A DNA stretch of 5,706 bases from contig JAJZPP010000053.1 in assembly GCA_021811115.1 (NCBI GenBank), forward strand, positions 1 to 5,706. The letters run 5' to 3'. Made by a program: the position numbers and the translations under genes. Origin of the DNA: a bacterium (GTDB lineage Bacteria > Chlamydiota > Chlamydiia > Chlamydiales > FEN-1388). Below are positions 1 through 5,706 of this stretch, piece after piece; positions within the stretch are counted from its first letter, which is position 1; each line of letters begins with the position of its first letter. The notes below the pieces were generated by a model. That model did no database searches. It was not told the DNA's origin and worked only from the letters and a program-made list of their open reading frames with translations.

Positions 1-1
1 G

Positions 2-49
2 ACGAAAGTTAAGATGGCGCGGTTCTGGCATAGTTGCGATATCGTTCCT
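2..49 (-). pseudogene. In-frame continuation of the repeat protein beyond its TAG stop (start of a second B segment)
   Basis: The 16 codons after the TAG, in the frame of the preceding gene, read RNDIATMPEPRHLNFR. Residues 297-312 of that gene read YNDPATIPEPRHLIFR: 12 of 16 identical, no gap, and the same distance from MKxRS. Of the 12 shared residues, 8 use different codons (for example gag/gaa, cca/ccg, cga/cgc, cgc/cgt). The similarity is therefore at protein level and old. The segment runs off the left edge, so its length is unknown. It may be the remnant of a longer gene, a separately initiated piece (an ATG lies at 31-29), or the result of a sequencing error at the TAG. Confidence 0.75.
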
Positions 50-2062
50 CTACGTTTCCTTGCTCCTTTTTTTCATCTCAGCGAGAGCAGATGTATCTTT
101 TTTCAGAAGTTCTAGACACTCATGGGCACATGTCGCAGCTAAAGGACGAGCCTCCTCCAAGGGCATTTTCTGCCGACCGCACGCAGCAAAACTAAAGACG
201 AGATTTCTCACGGAATCATCCGAATACCACGATAGTATAGGGATCAGCCGATGCTGTTTTGTACAGCGTTGAAGAAAGGAGGCTACGACTCGATCACTAT
301 CCGATGCCACAGCAGTGTACGATAACGAGGTGATCTCTAGTTGTTCTACTGGAATTGGAGATCGTAAAACAAAGGGAGAAAAACAGGGAGAGAGGGATTC
401 CACCTGTTCCAGAGGTTTTGAGAGAAGAGATTTATATACCTCTCGCTTGGGTGGGAAATACAAATCAAAACTACCTCTCTTCTTCGGTTCAGGAGTTTCA
501 AATGGAGTATAGGCAAGAAACCGAAGCGTTCCTTTTGGCTCTGGTAGAATCGCGGAGATATCCTTCGAAGGCCATGGTTCATTCTTCTCGTCTCTGAGTC
601 CTACCTCAAGGTGAAGCGTGTTGGGGGTAAGAGGAAATTCCCAGAGAAATGGTCGAATGTAAGGAATAGAGTTAAGTTTATTTTGATATTCGCGAAAAAT
701 CTCTACATATTTCTTTTCTGCTTCAGCAGGATCTGAAAACTGGAGACCTGTTAAAATTTCGAATGGGTCAAAGCTTTTCGTGAAACCTGCGCGGTTAATC
801 TCAGGCATCCACATTCTAATAGGATATGCATGTTGTGCACTTGAGTGAAAGTTTGCAAGTTCTTTATCCAACCTGATGGTTAGAAGATCTTCAGGTCGAG
901 TATAATCTTCCTTTGGGGGGATATATACCCTCCTGAATGCTTCAGTAGGTTCATTGCTGATACCAGTTTCAAGGAAATGCATGGCATCATCGAATGTTTC
1001 TTGGTAGAGAAGAACAAGATTTTGTCCCTCATCCGAGGTAAAATATTCGAATACCCCATCTTGAAGCCGAATTTCAGCAATATAGGGAGCGGGTTGTCTA
1101 TTGATCCCTTCATCCCACAATGAGATGCGAAAGATTAGATGTCGTGGCTCGGGAATTGTTGCGGGATCATTGTAGAGACGGTTTGTACTCCTATTTTTCA
1201 TCCAGTCGAGAGCTAGCTTATCGTTCTGTAGATAGAGAAGGAAACTTCTTCCACATTCACTCGCCATTTTGTGCGCTGTGTCAAACGAAAGCTTTTCATG
1301 TCCCCAGAGCGCAAACGAGAAGGATGGAAAATCTCTCACATTTTTTCCGACCCTGCCAACAGCAAGCGGAAAAAGATGATATTGCGGGGAAAACATCTCT
1401 GCGAATGAACGAACAGAAAAAACAAAGGGATATGTTGATGGATTGACCTGAAGAGATGGAATTTTTATATCTTGATGGTTTAAGACAATTCTTTCCACAA
1501 ATGGTTTATAATATGGTTTCAGGAACTCGCATTCTTCAGTTCGTTTTACATTAATTCGCTTTTGATTTTCCTCTCTTTCAGGTGTTTGAACGCAAAAATG
1601 AATGGTATTATCTGGGAAAGAACCAATAGCAGCAAGGTGGGGGGCATTAAAAAAAGCCCCTTGAATGTCTTTAAACTCCGCAAATAAAAAAAACGACTTT
1701 GGAGTGATTGGGAATTTAGCTAAAACCGGCCTTGTTCCTGGCATAGAATTTAATTTGTTTAGGTATTCGATATATACTTCAGCAAACCTTTCTTCAGCCT
1801 TCTCTTTATCAACAAATTTTTCTCCTTTAAGCACTGCGATCGCATCGATAGAGTAGGTCAAACCCCATTTCTCAAGAGCAGGTTGCCACAATTTAGATAG
1901 AGGAGAGGGATGCGGATCCTCATAAAGCCCTTGTAGTTTTTGATCTAATAAGGCATTAATAGGATTTTCTTGACTCTCTGCAATTGGCTTCTTAGAAAAA
2001 TAGGGATACGTCAACAGACAGCAGAAAGAAACAAACAAAACAAAAAATATTTTTTTAATCAC
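50..2062 (-). CDS. Exported protein of unknown family with internal A-B-A duplication; candidate immunity protein, probably truncated
   Basis: I do not recognise the family. The start is GTG at 2062-2060: an in-frame stop lies just upstream, AGGGGG sits 7 bases before it, and the first downstream Met is residue 107, which would lose the export signal. Residues 1-23 are two lysines followed by a hydrophobic run (IFFVLFVSFCCLLTYPYF), a Sec signal or membrane anchor. Cysteines 13-14 are not in a good lipobox. Segment A1 (39-296) recurs as A2 (398-670) at about one third identity: LNKLNSMP/QNKLNSIP, FPITP/FPLTP, FSFALWG/FSFAACG, MKNRS/MKKRS, with C270 and C645 aligned. B1 (297-397) separates them. 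No catalytic motif is evident. The 8-base overlap with the Rhs gene implies translational coupling, and with the export signal suggests immunity against the Rhs tip. A second effector or surface protein remains possible. The TAG at 52-50 interrupts the repeat pattern, so the product is probably shorter than its ancestor. Confidence 0.85.
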   Translation of the reverse strand: MIKKIFFVLFVSFCCLLTYPYFSKKPIAESQENPINALLDQKLQGLYEDPHPSPLSKLWQPALEKWGLTYSIDAIAVLKGEKFVDKEKAEERFAEVYIEYLNKLNSMPGTRPVLAKFPITPKSFFLFAEFKDIQGAFFNAPHLAAIGSFPDNTIHFCVQTPEREENQKRINVKRTEECEFLKPYYKPFVERIVLNHQDIKIPSLQVNPSTYPFVFSVRSFAEMFSPQYHLFPLAVGRVGKNVRDFPSFSFALWGHEKLSFDTAHKMASECGRSFLLYLQNDKLALDWMKNRSTNRLYNDPATIPEPRHLIFRISLWDEGINRQPAPYIAEIRLQDGVFEYFTSDEGQNLVLLYQETFDDAMHFLETGISNEPTEAFRRVYIPPKEDYTRPEDLLTIRLDKELANFHSSAQHAYPIRMWMPEINRAGFTKSFDPFEILTGLQFSDPAEAEKKYVEIFREYQNKLNSIPYIRPFLWEFPLTPNTLHLEVGLRDEKNEPWPSKDISAILPEPKGTLRFLAYTPFETPEPKKRGSFDLYFPPKREVYKSLLSKPLEQVESLSPCFSPFVLRSPIPVEQLEITSLSYTAVASDSDRVVASFLQRCTKQHRLIPILSWYSDDSVRNLVFSFAACGRQKMPLEEARPLAATCAHECLELLKKDTSALAEMKKRSKET
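53..871 (-). repeat. Segment A2 of the duplicated protein
   Basis: Residues 398-670, the second copy of A1, from LDKELANF to MKKRSKET. Insertions relative to A1 lie in the central, Pro- and Lys-rich part (ETPEPKKRG, YFPPKREVYK). It ends at the TAG exactly where A1 passes into B1; the stop aligns with L296. Confidence 0.8.
872..1174 (-). repeat. Segment B1 (inter-repeat segment) of the duplicated protein
   Basis: Residues 297-397, starting YNDPATIPEPRHLIFR and running through SLWDEG, IAEIRLQDGVFEYF, and a helical QETFDDAMHFLETG, to the charged stretch YIPPKEDYTRPED. It looks like a small alpha/beta unit linking A1 to A2. The first 16 residues reappear after the stop codon at 49-2, which indicates that B is part of the repeating unit and not just a linker. 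Confidence 0.7.
1175..1948 (-). repeat. Segment A1 of the duplicated protein
   Basis: Residues 39-296. It aligns without gaps to A2 over its first 67 residues (from LDQKLQ to LNKLN), with 22 identities by hand count, and again over the last 45 or so (FSFALWG...MKNRS). A2 is 16 residues longer in the middle. Conserved points are W59/W418, the acidic/aromatic helix AEERFAEVYIEYLNKLN, FP[IL]TP, H229/H604 and C270/C645. Such divergence means an old duplication. Confidence 0.8.
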
Positions 2063-2075
2063 TGAAAAGCCCCCT
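2055..2075 (-). promoter_or_regulatory. Translational-coupling junction: SD-like AGGGGG, GTG start, Rhs TAA stop
   Basis: On the minus strand AGGGGG (2075-2070) is followed by a 7-base spacer and GTG (2062-2060). The Rhs stop TAA is at 2057-2055, so the frames overlap by 8 bases. The ribosome-binding site lies within the codons for the last Arg-Gly-Leu of the toxin tip. Ribosomes ending the Rhs gene are therefore well placed to re-initiate on the downstream gene, tying its output to that of the toxin. No promoter is apparent between the genes. Confidence 0.65.
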
Positions 2076-5000
2076 ATTTTTTACAGCATCTTGCAGAGCG
2101 TCTTGGTAGCTCTCCCCCAAAAAAGAGTGCGCATCAAAAGGATTTTTATGTTCTCCACAAGGAATAGCAGCCTCACCGGGGCCAGAATGGAGTTTCCCCA
2201 GTTCAGGAACTAAATCACCTCTAGCGGCATAGTTAATGGCTCCTGGCAACTGGGTGGGGGAGCCAAAGGTAGCCGTTCTCCCAATCAAGTCTTCTTTTTG
2301 AAACGAAGTTCCAATCAAGGCATTTTGACACGTCATACCCCCTTGACTATGTGCTATTTGCTCTGGCTTTGCACCAATACCAGCGTTTTTAAACTCCTCG
2401 TGTACAGCTTCCAGCTTATTCCCTAATGAACGGTCAACCGCTGTCCTCACACCGTAAAATTGACAAAGTGATTCAACGAGATCAAAAAAAAGCCCGTTAG
2501 TAGGATTATGGCAGATAACTACATCATAGCAGTTATCACCCCCTTTCATCTTAACCGATTGGGCCGACTCGTGGGCTTGATGTTGCGTATTTCCAATCCC
2601 GTTCCAGAACATTCCAAGATGATGACCAACATTTTGATGTCCATAAGCGTCGCAAAATCCCTTGGCATCAACATGAATTAGAAATTCCAATGATGCTTCT
2701 TCGTACTCGCCCGTTAATTGGGTGTTATTTACTGAAAGACAAACAATTCCATTGTCTAGCACCGTTGCGGGTTCATTTCTGTGAGCATAACTTCCAGGTC
2801 CAGTATATTGGCTCGTAAACTTCAAGTCATCAGAAACCTGCGCTTGTACCGCTGCCCACATGTATCCTGTTGCAACAGAACCCCAAAACCCTCCTTCCGA
2901 TGATTCAGCTAGCCCGAAGAGGTCATTCCACGTGAGAGGATTGTTCCTCACATACGCATACAAGTTTGGAGAATCCGCAAACCCCACAGGATCAGGCGTC
3001 AAAAACCTCCCTAACTTAGGCGAGTAGTACCTGCGCCCGAAGAAGTAAAAGCCTGTTTCCGGATCGAACCTCTTGCTCGCAAACCTCCACGGACTGATCT
3101 TCGCATCGTCTGTCGCCTCTTCCCCAAACGCAGAGTACCGACACGCCTCTACAAAACTTCCATTCTGGGCATCCAGAAGCACACAAATGTTCCCCCGATG
3201 GTCATTGAGAGGACAATAGGTCTTGCCTTTAAGCTCAAGAGCCACAGTTGCCCCAAGCTCAGCCCCATGGCCTAACCCTAGCACTCTGAACTCTTCCTTA
3301 CCCCCACCATAGAGCCTGGAGCCCACCTCACGTCCATTGAAGAAAAGGAACTGATACCTATCACACTGGCCGTATTCATCATTCCCCTTGTGAAAACTCC
3401 TCTTACCAATGCGCCTATGGGACGCATCATACGCATACTCTGTTCGTTCTAGTTTGCGCTTGTTCCCTGAACGCTCTTTCATGAGCGACTCTTCCGCGAT
3501 CAGACGATCGAGCGCATCATAGGTAAACGTTTTGCTGTAATCGCCACAGACCATCTCGATCGGATTCCCATTCTTGTCATAGGTAAACGTGGTTTGAGAG
3601 TCCGAGAGCAGTTGGTTCAGGTTGTTGACGTTATAGGAGGACCCACCCTTCTTGAGCCGATTGTGGAGGGAGTCGTGCTTGTACGTCTCGTTGAACAGCC
3701 CCTCTTCTTTCTTCAGCTGGTAGAGCGCATCGTAGGTAAACTTTGAGTCAAAACGTCCCTGAGGATCGATTCGACTGATGTACATCAGATTGCCTACCTC
3801 ATCATACTGAAAATTGCTCTCCTCAAAATGGGGCGCTGTAATGGAGGTAGGCCTTCCAAGGATATCCCAGGAAGACTGGAGAGTACCGCAGGGGCCAATC
3901 AGAGTTGCCTTCGTGACATGGCCACGAAGGTCAAAGGAGTCGTACCGGTGGGTGTACAGCTCATTGTTTGAACCATCCTTTCGAACGATGGATCGAAGTG
4001 CTCCTGAGCCATATTTATATTCAACGCGATGGCCCAGATTGGTGGTAAAGCTGGTTACCCGATCCAGAACATCGTAAGAGAAGGTCGAACTGACTCCAGT
4101 ACCGATAGCATCGCTCATCATACGATCGTGCTCATCATACGTCTTGGTATGGATCAGGCCGTGAATTTTATCCTTAACAGAGAGCACATTGTCGTTGAGG
4201 TCGTAGGAGTAGGTGTAGTGGACCGTCCCGTCAGAAGATCGTAACTCCTGGAGGCGGAGGAGCTTGTCGTAGGTGTGGTAGAGGATGACGCCGTCGGGCT
4301 TGGTGATCGTGTCGACAAGGCCGCCAGGAGTGTAGGTGTATTTTGTAACCTTCGCCTCTTTGGTTCCTGGCTGCTCCGTGCAGGTCTCGACAAGATCGGT
4401 AGGAGTGTACGTCCACTCGATGGTATACTCTCTTGTGGCCGAGCCATCAGCGTACACAAACTCCTGCTCTCGCGTCTTATTGCCCTTCCCGTCATACCGG
4501 AAGACTGTTTTGGATAAGGGAGTCTTGTTGTTATCCCTCTTAATCACCATGTCGAGGCGATTGTACACATCGTAAAACTCAAGCGTTGAGTTCCCAAGAG
4601 GATCGGTGGTGGTTTTGCGGAACACGTGCTGCTTCAGCTTATTCTCCCAGGCGTAGTCATACTGGTACCGCGTGATGTTGCCAAGGCCATCCATGTAGGT
4701 GGTGGGAAGGCAGAGGCTGTTGTACGTGATCCTGTCGGTAGCTGTGGTCGAACTATCGATCTGCTTGGTCACCGCTATCTTATTATCCAACATGTCGTAG
4801 GCGTACTGCTCGAGGAAGAGGAGCGTCCCATCAGAATGGACTCGTCTTCGTTCGATCTCACGATCCAACACATCGTACACGAGGATGGTGGCGATCCAAG
4901 CGCCATTCTCTTCGCACTCGCGTGTGACACATCGTCGTCCAAGGGCATCGTACTCGTACTGGGTGTGTTTCCCATGCTTTTCCTCCTCGATGAGGCGGCC

Positions 5001-5706
5001 GGCGCCATCGTAGCGGTAGAGGGTCACCCTTCCCATTGGATCGGTAAAGGACGTCTCATGGAATGAGGAGTAGGTGTGAGAGGTCTTCTTCTCTTCGCCA
5101 ACGGTGACAGAACGGACCCGGTGGAGGAAGTCGTACTCGTAGCAGATCTGAAGATTGTTTCTGTCGATCTTTGAGGCGAGAGTCCCATTGGTGTTGTAGG
5201 TAAATTGTTCGGCAGATCCGTCCGGGTACCCGATGAACGTCGGTTGGCCGCGGGAGGTGCGATTGTACCTGGTCTCATAGCCGTTGCGGTCGGTCGAAGA
5301 GGTGATGCTGTTGAGCCCATCGTACGTAAACTTCTCTTTGGGGGTCATGTCGCCCCCAATAACCTTCATGGAGGGGTAGTGGACGGATATGAGCCTATTG
5401 AGCCCATCGTACTTGTAGGTCGTCTCCTGATCAAACCGGTCAACCATCGAGATCTTGTTGCCCGCCTTGTCGTATGTGTAGTGCGTCTTAAAGGTGGGGC
5501 CATTGTGGTGGCAGACCGTCTCACAAGTGAGCCTGTTCATCGCATCGTAAGAATATTTTGTGTGGCAATCAGCCTTTACAAGCTCTTCTCGAGTCTTATT
5601 GCCATTCTTGTCGTACTCGTAGCGGTACTCCTTTCCAGCAGAATGGGACTTTTTGGTCAGTTGCCCTTTGTCATTGTAGGCGTAGTTGATGATGTAGTTT
5701 TCCACG
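2055..5706 (-). CDS. Rhs/YD-repeat polymorphic toxin, 3' part, with alpha/beta-hydrolase-like C-terminal tip
   Basis: Partial: the frame is open to the right edge, and the GTG at 5705-5703 is an internal valine codon (VENYIINYAYND), not a start. Residues are numbered from that codon; 1216 are visible before TAA at 2057-2055. About 34 YD repeats fill residues 8-770 (for example YEYDKNGNKTRE, YKYDGLNRLISV, FTYDALDRLIAE). The Rhs core end follows: NDHRGN at 834-839, then RYSAFGE. Next is a self-cleavage module at 879-932 (GRRYYSPKLGRFLTPDP...NLYAYVRNNP...NDLFGL). Residues 933-1216 are a variable tip with hydrolase motifs. In known Rhs/TcC proteins the YD repeats form a hollow shell, the core end cuts the chain after the final Leu, and the enclosed tip is the toxic enzyme. 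No N-terminal delivery domain (PAAR, VgrG-binding, signal peptide) is in the window, so the export route is unknown. It is followed at once by an overlapping gene that could encode immunity. The Rhs assignment is near certain; the tip activity is inferred. Confidence 0.95.
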   Translation of the reverse strand, partial: VENYIINYAYNDKGQLTKKSHSAGKEYRYEYDKNGNKTREELVKADCHTKYSYDAMNRLTCETVCHHNGPTFKTHYTYDKAGNKISMVDRFDQETTYKYDGLNRLISVHYPSMKVIGGDMTPKEKFTYDGLNSITSSTDRNGYETRYNRTSRGQPTFIGYPDGSAEQFTYNTNGTLASKIDRNNLQICYEYDFLHRVRSVTVGEEKKTSHTYSSFHETSFTDPMGRVTLYRYDGAGRLIEEEKHGKHTQYEYDALGRRCVTRECEENGAWIATILVYDVLDREIERRRVHSDGTLLFLEQYAYDMLDNKIAVTKQIDSSTTATDRITYNSLCLPTTYMDGLGNITRYQYDYAWENKLKQHVFRKTTTDPLGNSTLEFYDVYNRLDMVIKRDNNKTPLSKTVFRYDGKGNKTREQEFVYADGSATREYTIEWTYTPTDLVETCTEQPGTKEAKVTKYTYTPGGLVDTITKPDGVILYHTYDKLLRLQELRSSDGTVHYTYSYDLNDNVLSVKDKIHGLIHTKTYDEHDRMMSDAIGTGVSSTFSYDVLDRVTSFTTNLGHRVEYKYGSGALRSIVRKDGSNNELYTHRYDSFDLRGHVTKATLIGPCGTLQSSWDILGRPTSITAPHFEESNFQYDEVGNLMYISRIDPQGRFDSKFTYDALYQLKKEEGLFNETYKHDSLHNRLKKGGSSYNVNNLNQLLSDSQTTFTYDKNGNPIEMVCGDYSKTFTYDALDRLIAEESLMKERSGNKRKLERTEYAYDASHRRIGKRSFHKGNDEYGQCDRYQFLFFNGREVGSRLYGGGKEEFRVLGLGHGAELGATVALELKGKTYCPLNDHRGNICVLLDAQNGSFVEACRYSAFGEEATDDAKISPWRFASKRFDPETGFYFFGRRYYSPKLGRFLTPDPVGFADSPNLYAYVRNNPLTWNDLFGLAESSEGGFWGSVATGYMWAAVQAQVSDDLKFTSQYTGPGSYAHRNEPATVLDNGIVCLSVNNTQLTGEYEEASLEFLIHVDAKGFCDAYGHQNVGHHLGMFWNGIGNTQHQAHESAQSVKMKGGDNCYDVVICHNPTNGLFFDLVESLCQFYGVRTAVDRSLGNKLEAVHEEFKNAGIGAKPEQIAHSQGGMTCQNALIGTSFQKEDLIGRTATFGSPTQLPGAINYAARGDLVPELGKLHSGPGEAAIPCGEHKNPFDAHSFLGESYQDALQDAVKNRGLFSD
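2058..2909 (-). other. Rhs C-terminal tip: putative alpha/beta hydrolase (lipase/esterase-like) toxin domain
   Basis: Residues 933-1216 (284 aa) follow the predicted cleavage point. In order: a small Gly/Ser linker with a hydrophobic stretch (FWGSVATGYMWAAV), a predicted beta-rich part, MFWNGIGNTQ near 1033-1042, VVICHNPTNG...DLVE, then AHSQGGMTCQNAL with S1120, GDLVPELG with D1164, and DAHSF with H1193. The H-S-Q-G-G segment has the nucleophile-elbow form (x-x-S-x-G, with Ala in place of the first Gly of GxSxG), after hydrophobic residues and before a helix. Asp and His follow in the order expected of a Ser-Asp-His triad. The NGxxNT, HNxTxG and HSQG combination resembles what I remember of chlamydial DUF687-type proteins; I cannot check this here. 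Lipase, esterase or thioesterase activity is inferred and the substrate is unknown. Confidence 0.6.
2910..3071 (-). other. Rhs core end with aspartyl self-cleavage module
   Basis: Residues 879-932 of the visible Rhs protein match the family's most conserved stretch: RFDPETG, GRRYYSP, LGRF, TPDPVGF, NLYAYVRNNP, then W-NDLFGL. The two aspartates used for self-cleavage in Rhs/TcC proteins are present, D905 in TPDP and D928 in NDLFGL, 23 residues apart as in the usual DPxG...DPxGL arrangement. The usual proline after the second aspartate is Leu here (NDLFGL for DPFGL). Cleavage is predicted just after L932, releasing the 284-residue tip. The motif is seen directly; cleavage is inferred from the family. 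Confidence 0.85.
3396..5684 (-). repeat. YD (Rhs) repeat array, about 34 units
   Basis: This is a protein-level repeat array of roughly 20-25 residues per unit, with the pattern [YF]-x-Y-D-x-x-x-R/N-[LVIK]. Well preserved units include YSYDAMNRLTCE, YTYDKAGNKISM, YRYDGAGRLIEE, FSYDVLDRVTSF and FTYDKNGNPIEM. Degenerate units include YNRTSRGQPTFI and YKYGSGALRSI. At DNA level it appears as recurring complements such as catcgta/catcatag followed by ggtaaac (for example 3517-3530, 3576-3589, 3728-3741). The array continues off the right edge. Such repeats make the beta-sheet shell that encloses the toxin. Confidence 0.93.

Noticed and set aside
50..52. TAG reassigned to an amino acid throughout this genome
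   Set aside because: The two long frames contain no other in-frame TAG, which would be surprising if TAG were a common sense codon. A local mutation, leaky stop or base error is simpler.
60..272. Plus-strand frame whose first residues (MLLFFISARA) look like a signal peptide
   Set aside because: It is wholly antisense to the A2 segment, whose protein-level similarity to A1 shows that the minus strand is the coding one. The rest of the frame has no recognisable features.
1120..1446. 108-codon plus-strand frame inside the second gene
   Set aside because: It is antisense to the conserved A1/B1 region. Its composition is Arg- and Cys-rich and shadow-like, with no supporting signal.
2015..2062. 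Lipoprotein signal at the N terminus of the second gene
   Set aside because: The residues before Cys13 and Cys14 (VSF, SFC) do not match a lipobox with small residues at -1 and -3. An ordinary signal peptide or anchor is more likely.
4626..5066. 146-codon plus-strand frame, and other long frames opposite the YD repeats
   Set aside because: They mirror the codon bias of the GC-rich Rhs repeats on the other strand. Their proteins show no domain and start without a ribosome-binding site.
3396..5684. Regularly spaced short DNA repeats resembling a CRISPR or intergenic repeat array
   Set aside because: The spacing and the repeated words are explained by codons of the YD motif in one continuous reading frame.
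5703..5705. GTG as the start of the Rhs gene
   Set aside because: The frame is open to the edge and the protein is already inside the YD-repeat array at this point. The true start must lie outside the window.

Overview
The window holds two same-strand (minus) genes and almost nothing else. The first is the 3' part of a large Rhs/YD-repeat protein (2055-5706, its beginning lies beyond the right edge). The second is a 670-residue secreted or membrane-anchored protein of a family I do not recognise (50-2062). It starts inside the last codons of the Rhs gene, with an 8-base overlap. No RNA gene, insertion sequence, CRISPR array or convincing terminator is visible, and no gap exceeds 49 bases.

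Organism: most likely an environmental, amoeba-associated member of the Chlamydiota (Parachlamydia/Waddlia/Simkania-like), but this is inference. It rests on my memory of the flavour of the Rhs core end (TPDPVGFAD...NLYAYVRNNPL) and of the C-terminal tip. The tip carries an NGIGNT motif, an HNPTNG...D..E motif and an HSQGG nucleophile elbow. This resembles the layout I remember for the chlamydial DUF687-type proteins.

Layout in transcription order (right to left). At 5684-3396 there are about 34 YD repeats that would build the Rhs cocoon. At about 3395-3072 comes the conserved Rhs core end, with the NDHRGN and RYSAFGE motifs. At 3071-2910 lies the self-cleavage module with both expected aspartates, ending in FGL. 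At 2909-2058 a 284-residue tip looks like an alpha/beta hydrolase with a Ser-Asp-His triad (S1120, D1164, H1193 in window numbering). A GTG start at 2062, with its Shine-Dalgarno-like AGGGGG inside the Rhs gene, then begins the second gene. That protein has an N-terminal hydrophobic export signal and an internal A-B-A duplication.

How they may work together: position, translational coupling and the export signal fit a polymorphic-toxin arrangement, with an Rhs-delivered lipase/esterase-like tip followed by a periplasm-facing immunity protein. This is not proven. The large repeated protein could instead be a second effector or surface protein.

The most unusual observation is at the left edge. 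The TAG that ends the second gene falls exactly where its second repeat should continue. The 16 codons after the TAG, in the same frame, encode RNDIATMPEPRHLNFR, the counterpart of YNDPATIPEPRHLIFR inside the gene, with many synonymous differences. The 670-residue protein therefore looks like a truncated form of a longer A-B-A-B protein, with the interruption at an A/B junction.
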